Assembly: GCF_003987555.1 (NCBI RefSeq)
Contig: NZ_NGJW01000004.1
Location: forward strand, 1-64,000
Length of the DNA stretch: 64,000 nt
Reading direction: 5' to 3'
Source: Vagococcus lutrae
GTDB taxonomy: Bacteria > Bacillota > Bacilli > Lactobacillales > Vagococcaceae
Numbering within the stretch: the stretch's first letter is position 1; each line of letters starts with the position of its first letter. Below the pieces are notes generated by a model, which saw nothing but the letters and a program-made list of their open reading frames with translations, was not told where the DNA came from and ran no database searches. The translations under genes and the position numbers were made by a program. This document shows positions 60,503 to 64,000 of the stretch, one piece after another.

Positions 60503-60588
60503 GAGTAAATCAAACATTATTTTTGAGTTTTTATTAAAACACTCTTATACTAAGATTAACAAATGATTGAAAACAAAGGAGTTTTCTA

Positions 60589-61347
60589 ATGAAACTAAGT
60601 ATAAAAGAACGTCATATTGCTGAAATTCCCATTTTAGAGGTCGTTGCCGAAACTCTTTTAAATGAGCCCTTACCTCTAATTCTTTACTATCACGGTTGGC
60701 GCAATAATAAAGAATTAGTATTAACTCAAGCACGCCGTTTAGCTCGTGAAGGCTTCCGCGTTGTTTTACCAGACGCCATGCACCATGGTGAGCGACGTGT
60801 AACAGAGATTTCATCCATCCCGACCTTTACTTTTTGGTCAAGTATCCAATATAACTTAGCTGAGTATCATGTGCTAGTTCGTTATTATGAAGAACGCGAA
60901 TTGATTTTAGATGAGCGAATTGGTGTAGGAGGCTACTCTATGGGAGGAATTACCACGGCCGCTTTAATGAGTCAACATGCTTCTATAAAAGTCGGCACTA
61001 GTATCATGGGGACGCCACAACCTTATCGCTATTATCGTTATATGAAAGATCACATCAACGCACGCGTACCATACGGCTATCCACCGGAAATGGACCACCT
61101 GCTTTCATGGATTCCACATTACGATTTGAGTTTACAGCCTGAAAAACTGGCGAATCGACCGCTTTTAATCTGGCATGGAACGGATGATGACCGTATTCCT
61201 TATGAACAAGCTTTTGATTTTTATGAAACCATTAAAACAAAGTCTTACGGTGAACAAACGGTCTTTTTAACAGGGAAAAATGAAGGACACTTAGTGACCA
61301 TTCCTCTTATGGATGAGATTACTACATTCTTTGTGGAACATTTATAA
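60589..61347 (+). CDS. Alpha/beta hydrolase (YitV-like esterase/peptidase fold)
   Basis: 252 residues of the alpha/beta-hydrolase superfamily: oxyanion region YYHGW near 35, nucleophile elbow GYSMGG near 119, Asp in HGTDDDRIP and His in NEGHLV. Segment VVLPDAMHHGER resembles B. subtilis YitV and prolyl-oligopeptidase-like esterases. No signal peptide. AAAGGAG precedes the ATG. It stands alone between the met T-boxes and a convergent metal ATPase. The substrate is unknown. Confidence 0.82.
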   Translation: MKLSIKERHIAEIPILEVVAETLLNEPLPLILYYHGWRNNKELVLTQARRLAREGFRVVLPDAMHHGERRVTEISSIPTFTFWSSIQYNLAEYHVLVRYYEERELILDERIGVGGYSMGGITTAALMSQHASIKVGTSIMGTPQPYRYYRYMKDHINARVPYGYPPEMDHLLSWIPHYDLSLQPEKLANRPLLIWHGTDDDRIPYEQAFDFYETIKTKSYGEQTVFLTGKNEGHLVTIPLMDEITTFFVEHL

Positions 61348-61386
61348 AAAAACTCGTCTACATCATAATGTAGACGAGTCATTTTT
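61346..61386. terminator. Bidirectional terminator
   Basis: Perfect 12-base arms ACTCGTCTACAT/ATGTAGACGAGT with CATA loop and A/T-runs on both sides, between the convergent hydrolase and metal ATPase genes. Confidence 0.9.
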
Positions 61387-63271
61387 ATTTTTTAGGCGGT
61401 AATAACATTCTCAAACCATTAAATATCACGACTAAAGTACTTCCTTCATGTGCAATTACACCAATTGACAAGTTCATTTTCCCTAATATATTTAAGATGA
61501 CTAATAAAATAATCACGGCTAATGAGAAATAAATATTTTGCCAAATGATTTTATCTAGTTTTTTAGATACGCGATGCGCATAGCTTAAATTAGACAGGTC
61601 ATTTTTCATCAATACAGCATCTGCCACTTCCATGGCAACGTCAGTTCCATCCCCCATGGCAATACCGATATTTGCTTGTACTAAAGCCGGTGCATCGTTT
61701 ACACCATCACCCAACATCGCAACCGAACCGTACTCTGCTTGTTTTTGTTTGATAATTTCTGATTTATTTTCAGGCAGTACATTGCCGACCACTTCGTCCA
61801 TACCAATTTGTCGTGCGACAGCTTCACCAGTCAAAGTAGCATCTCCCGTAATCATCACCGTATGTATTCCCTCACTATTTAAGTAAGAGATAACTTCTTT
61901 TGCTTCTTCATTCGGTAAATCCATCATGGCAATTAGCCCTTTAACTTCTTGATTAACCGCATAATACACGACTGTCTTTCCTTCATTCGCATATTGAATC
62001 TCATGTTCTTTAATTTGAGCGGGTACCTTCTCAAACAAACTCGGTTTGCCAATACGGTATTCATCGCCTTCGTGATGCGCGACCAATCCACGGCCGATTT
62101 CATTTTCCATCTCTAACTCAATCGTTTCTTCTATTTCAAAGTAACGCGTAATTGCTTCAGCTAACGGATGATTCGCTTGTTTTTCCATAGCGACAATCAC
62201 ATCAATATGTACTTGGTCTTGATTATCAATAAAATAATAATCTGTAACTGACGGTTCACCCTTAGTCAACGTGCCCGTTTTATCAAAGGCAACAGCTTTC
62301 AGTTGAGCGATATTAGCAAGATAAGCGCCACCTTTAAAAAGAACGCCTCTTTTCGCTAAGTTAGAAATAGCAGATAATGTAGCTGGGACAGCACTTGCCG
62401 CTAAAGCACACGGAGAGGCAACAGTTAGAAACACCATGCCGCGGTAAAAACTCTCATACCAAGACCAGCCGAATACAAATGGCCCGATTAAGATAAAAAT
62501 GGGGACTATCGCTAAGACTGCTTTAACATAGATAGGTTCTATTTTTTGTATCTTCGTCGCTGCTTTAGGCATACTGGCTTGCGATTCATTAACTAACTGT
62601 AAAATTTTGGCAAATAACGTTTCATCCGCATTTTTGGTTACTTCCATAGTAAACGTATGATTTCCATTAATCGTACTCCCAAATACAGTATCGCCTACTT
62701 GTTTTTCTTGAGGAATACTTTCACCATTAATTGCGGATTCATCAATACTCGTTGCACCAGAGATAATGACCCCATCCGTTGGTACTTGGTCACCATTTAA
62801 AACATGTAATTGGTCCCCAACTTTAAGCTCCTTAACACTGACGATTTTCGTGCTACCATCTGGTTGGATAAGCCGAGCTTCTGTGGGATTCATCTTCATC
62901 AAGTTCGTAATTTCACGTTTACTCTTTCCTTCTGCATAATCTTCAAGAAAATGCGCTGTAGCAAAAATTAAAATTAAAAGAGACCCCTCTAAAAAATCTC
63001 CAATAAATGAAGCGCCAACTGCGGCAATTGTCATTAAAATATGAATGTTTGGGGTGAATTTTTTTGCGTCAACCGTTGAATGAATCGTATCTAAAATCCC
63101 CTCTTCAATCACATGATAACCCGTCAACAACATGGCGATAACAAAGGTCACATTTTGTTGCAAACTTTTTTCTGGTAAAAACAACGCTACAATAAACACA
63201 ATAAGGCCCACGATATACAATATCACTGGTAGTTTTCCATGATCGTGGTCATGGTGGTGTTTTTCTGTCAT
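61385..63271 (-). CDS. P1B-4-type heavy metal-translocating ATPase (ZosA/PfeT/CadA-like)
   Basis: 628 residues. A short His-rich N-terminus (EKHHHDHDHGK) replaces the CxxC metal-binding domains. TGES-type loop INGESIP, transmembrane SPCALAAS, phosphorylation site DKTGT, HP motif (NHPLAEAI), GDGVNDAPAL, and HEGST in the last helix. SPC plus HEG(S/T) define the P1B-4 group, which exports Co2+, Zn2+ or Fe2+. The start is ATG 63271 after AAGGGA. It probably gives metal efflux under control of an ArsR-type operator upstream; the metal is not decidable by eye. Confidence 0.9.
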   Translation of the reverse strand: MTEKHHHDHDHGKLPVILYIVGLIVFIVALFLPEKSLQQNVTFVIAMLLTGYHVIEEGILDTIHSTVDAKKFTPNIHILMTIAAVGASFIGDFLEGSLLILIFATAHFLEDYAEGKSKREITNLMKMNPTEARLIQPDGSTKIVSVKELKVGDQLHVLNGDQVPTDGVIISGATSIDESAINGESIPQEKQVGDTVFGSTINGNHTFTMEVTKNADETLFAKILQLVNESQASMPKAATKIQKIEPIYVKAVLAIVPIFILIGPFVFGWSWYESFYRGMVFLTVASPCALAASAVPATLSAISNLAKRGVLFKGGAYLANIAQLKAVAFDKTGTLTKGEPSVTDYYFIDNQDQVHIDVIVAMEKQANHPLAEAITRYFEIEETIELEMENEIGRGLVAHHEGDEYRIGKPSLFEKVPAQIKEHEIQYANEGKTVVYYAVNQEVKGLIAMMDLPNEEAKEVISYLNSEGIHTVMITGDATLTGEAVARQIGMDEVVGNVLPENKSEIIKQKQAEYGSVAMLGDGVNDAPALVQANIGIAMGDGTDVAMEVADAVLMKNDLSNLSYAHRVSKKLDKIIWQNIYFSLAVIILLVILNILGKMNLSIGVIAHEGSTLVVIFNGLRMLLPPKK

Positions 63272-63293
63272 ATAAATCCCTTCTTTCATTCAA

Positions 63294-63309
63294 ATGAATA
63301 ACCATTCAT
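63294..63309. promoter_or_regulatory. ArsR/SmtB-type operator dyad before the metal ATPase gene
   Basis: ATGAATAACCATTCAT, perfect six-base arms around four bases, lies between the -10 and the ribosome binding site; a second ATTCA-AATGAAT dyad overlaps it. This resembles CzrA/CadC/SmtB operators. No ArsR-family gene is in the window. Confidence 0.5.
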
Positions 63310-63316
63310 ATATTAT

Positions 63317-63345
63317 ATTATAGAATATTGTTCATTTTTTCGCAA
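63317..63345 (-). promoter_or_regulatory. Promoter of the metal ATPase gene
   Basis: Minus strand TTGCGA (63340-63345), 17 bases, TATAAT (63317-63322), with the operator dyad directly downstream. Confidence 0.65.
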
Positions 63346-63407
63346 GTATAAACGCTTTAATCAAATATGCTATAATAAGGGAATGTTTAGAGAGGAGTCT
63401 TTAAGTT

Positions 63408-64000
63408 ATGTCACCACATGATATTTTACGGCATTACTATGGATACGATACATTTAGGGAAGGACAATTAGCTATTATTGACGCTATTTTAGCGAAGCAA
63501 GATGTGATGAGCATTATGCCGACTGGTGCTGGAAAGTCAATTTGCTATCAGATTCCCGCACTCATCATGCCCAATCTGACATTAGTCATTTCGCCACTCA
63601 TCTCATTGATGAAAGATCAAGTCATGGCTCTACAACAAAATGGATTACCTGCTGGTTATCTAAATAGCTCACAGACCTATCAAGAACAATATGCTGTCTT
63701 ACGTGCCTGTCAGGAACGCCAAATAAAACTACTATATGTTGCCCCTGAACAACTTTTAACTGAACGTTTTTTAGCGTTTAGTTCAACCGTTCAAATTGAC
63801 ATGGTAAGTATTGACGAAGCGCATTGCGTTTCTCAATGGGGTCAAGACTTTCGCCCTCATTACCTTGATATTATGGAATTTGTGACCACACTGCCCAAGC
63901 GTCCAGTTATGAGTGCTTTCACAGCCACTGCTACGCCTTTGGTAAAAGAAGATATTATTAAAATTTTAGCGTTAGAAAATCCATTCCAAGTGACCACTGG
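63408..64000 (+). CDS. recQ: RecQ-family ATP-dependent DNA helicase (partial, 5' end)
   Basis: The first 197 residues, open at the window edge. Motif 0 YDTFREGQ near residue 13, motif I MPTGAGKS near 41 followed by ICYQIPALI, Ia ISPLISLMKDQV, motif II DEAH in VSIDEAHCVSQWGQDFRP with the RecQ-specific aromatic loop, and motif III SAFTATAT. It unwinds DNA 3'-5' in recombination repair. Ribosome binding site AGAGGAG; a TATAAT lies at 63371-63376. Confidence 0.92.
   Translation, partial: MSPHDILRHYYGYDTFREGQLAIIDAILAKQDVMSIMPTGAGKSICYQIPALIMPNLTLVISPLISLMKDQVMALQQNGLPAGYLNSSQTYQEQYAVLRACQERQIKLLYVAPEQLLTERFLAFSSTVQIDMVSIDEAHCVSQWGQDFRPHYLDIMEFVTTLPKRPVMSAFTATATPLVKEDIIKILALENPFQVTT

Overview
The window is a low-GC chromosomal segment of a Gram-positive bacterium of the order Lactobacillales, most likely Enterococcaceae (Enterococcus or Vagococcus-like). 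The reasons are the strongly enterococcal RpoB/RpoC sequences, an Enterococcus hirae-type ntp V-ATPase operon carrying the known Na+-binding residues, a galKETR operon, liaFSR, Mn-SodA, T-box leaders and a glmS ribozyme. The genus is an inference. Most of the window is ordinary chromosome; the only mobile DNA I see is the truncated end of an IS3-like element at the left edge (1-131).

Layout. 1-799: IS end, then a deoxynucleoside kinase. 1042-6400: a possible uptake-plus-modification cassette, made of an ECF transporter (S, T and a fused double ATPase), a Gfo/Idh/MocA dehydrogenase, a SAM methyltransferase and a convergent DapF-like epimerase. 6526-9454: sodA, a DUF1189 protein, a D-2-hydroxyacid dehydrogenase and a HesB/YneR-like protein. 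9496-12637: liaFSR with a KtrA-type K+ gating protein directly behind it. 12776-14568: greA and mltG. 14629-17060: a polar amino-acid ABC transporter under a T-box leader whose specifier looks like His. 17061-19789: a BceSR-like two-component system without its ABC partner, gpmA and tRNA-Thr. 19904-27155: rpoBC, with a terminator-like hairpin in the leader.

27423-30187: tsaB, two RimI-like acetyltransferases and tsaD. 30340-35012: galKETR. 35143-38443: nagB, a GNAT protein, and glmS behind a glmS ribozyme, so the amino-sugar degrading and synthesising enzymes lie side by side under different controls. 38602-40104: a YjeM-like amino-acid permease. 40312-48799: the nine-gene ntpFIKECGABD V-ATPase operon. 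49417-53533: a CstA-family transporter with a BtsSR/LytSR-like system, flanked by a cre site and two direct repeats spaced like a LytTR operator. 53596-55981: a DEAD-box helicase and an AEC transporter. 56098-60502: metNIQ plus an M20 amidohydrolase behind two tandem Met-type T-boxes. 60589-64000: an alpha/beta hydrolase, a P1B-4 metal ATPase with an ArsR-type operator, and the start of a RecQ-family helicase gene.

Most genes lie on the minus strand. RNA-level and small-molecule control is dense: three T-boxes, one ribozyme, one possible rpoB attenuator and a structured ntp leader, alongside cre, LiaR-, NagR-, GalR-, LytTR- and ArsR-like sites. The best candidates for something undescribed are the ECF/MocA/methyltransferase/DapF-like cassette, the rpoBC leader attenuator, the LytTR repeats in front of cstA, and the ntp leader with its three-codon reading frame. 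All functional calls rest on reading motifs by eye; no database search was run.
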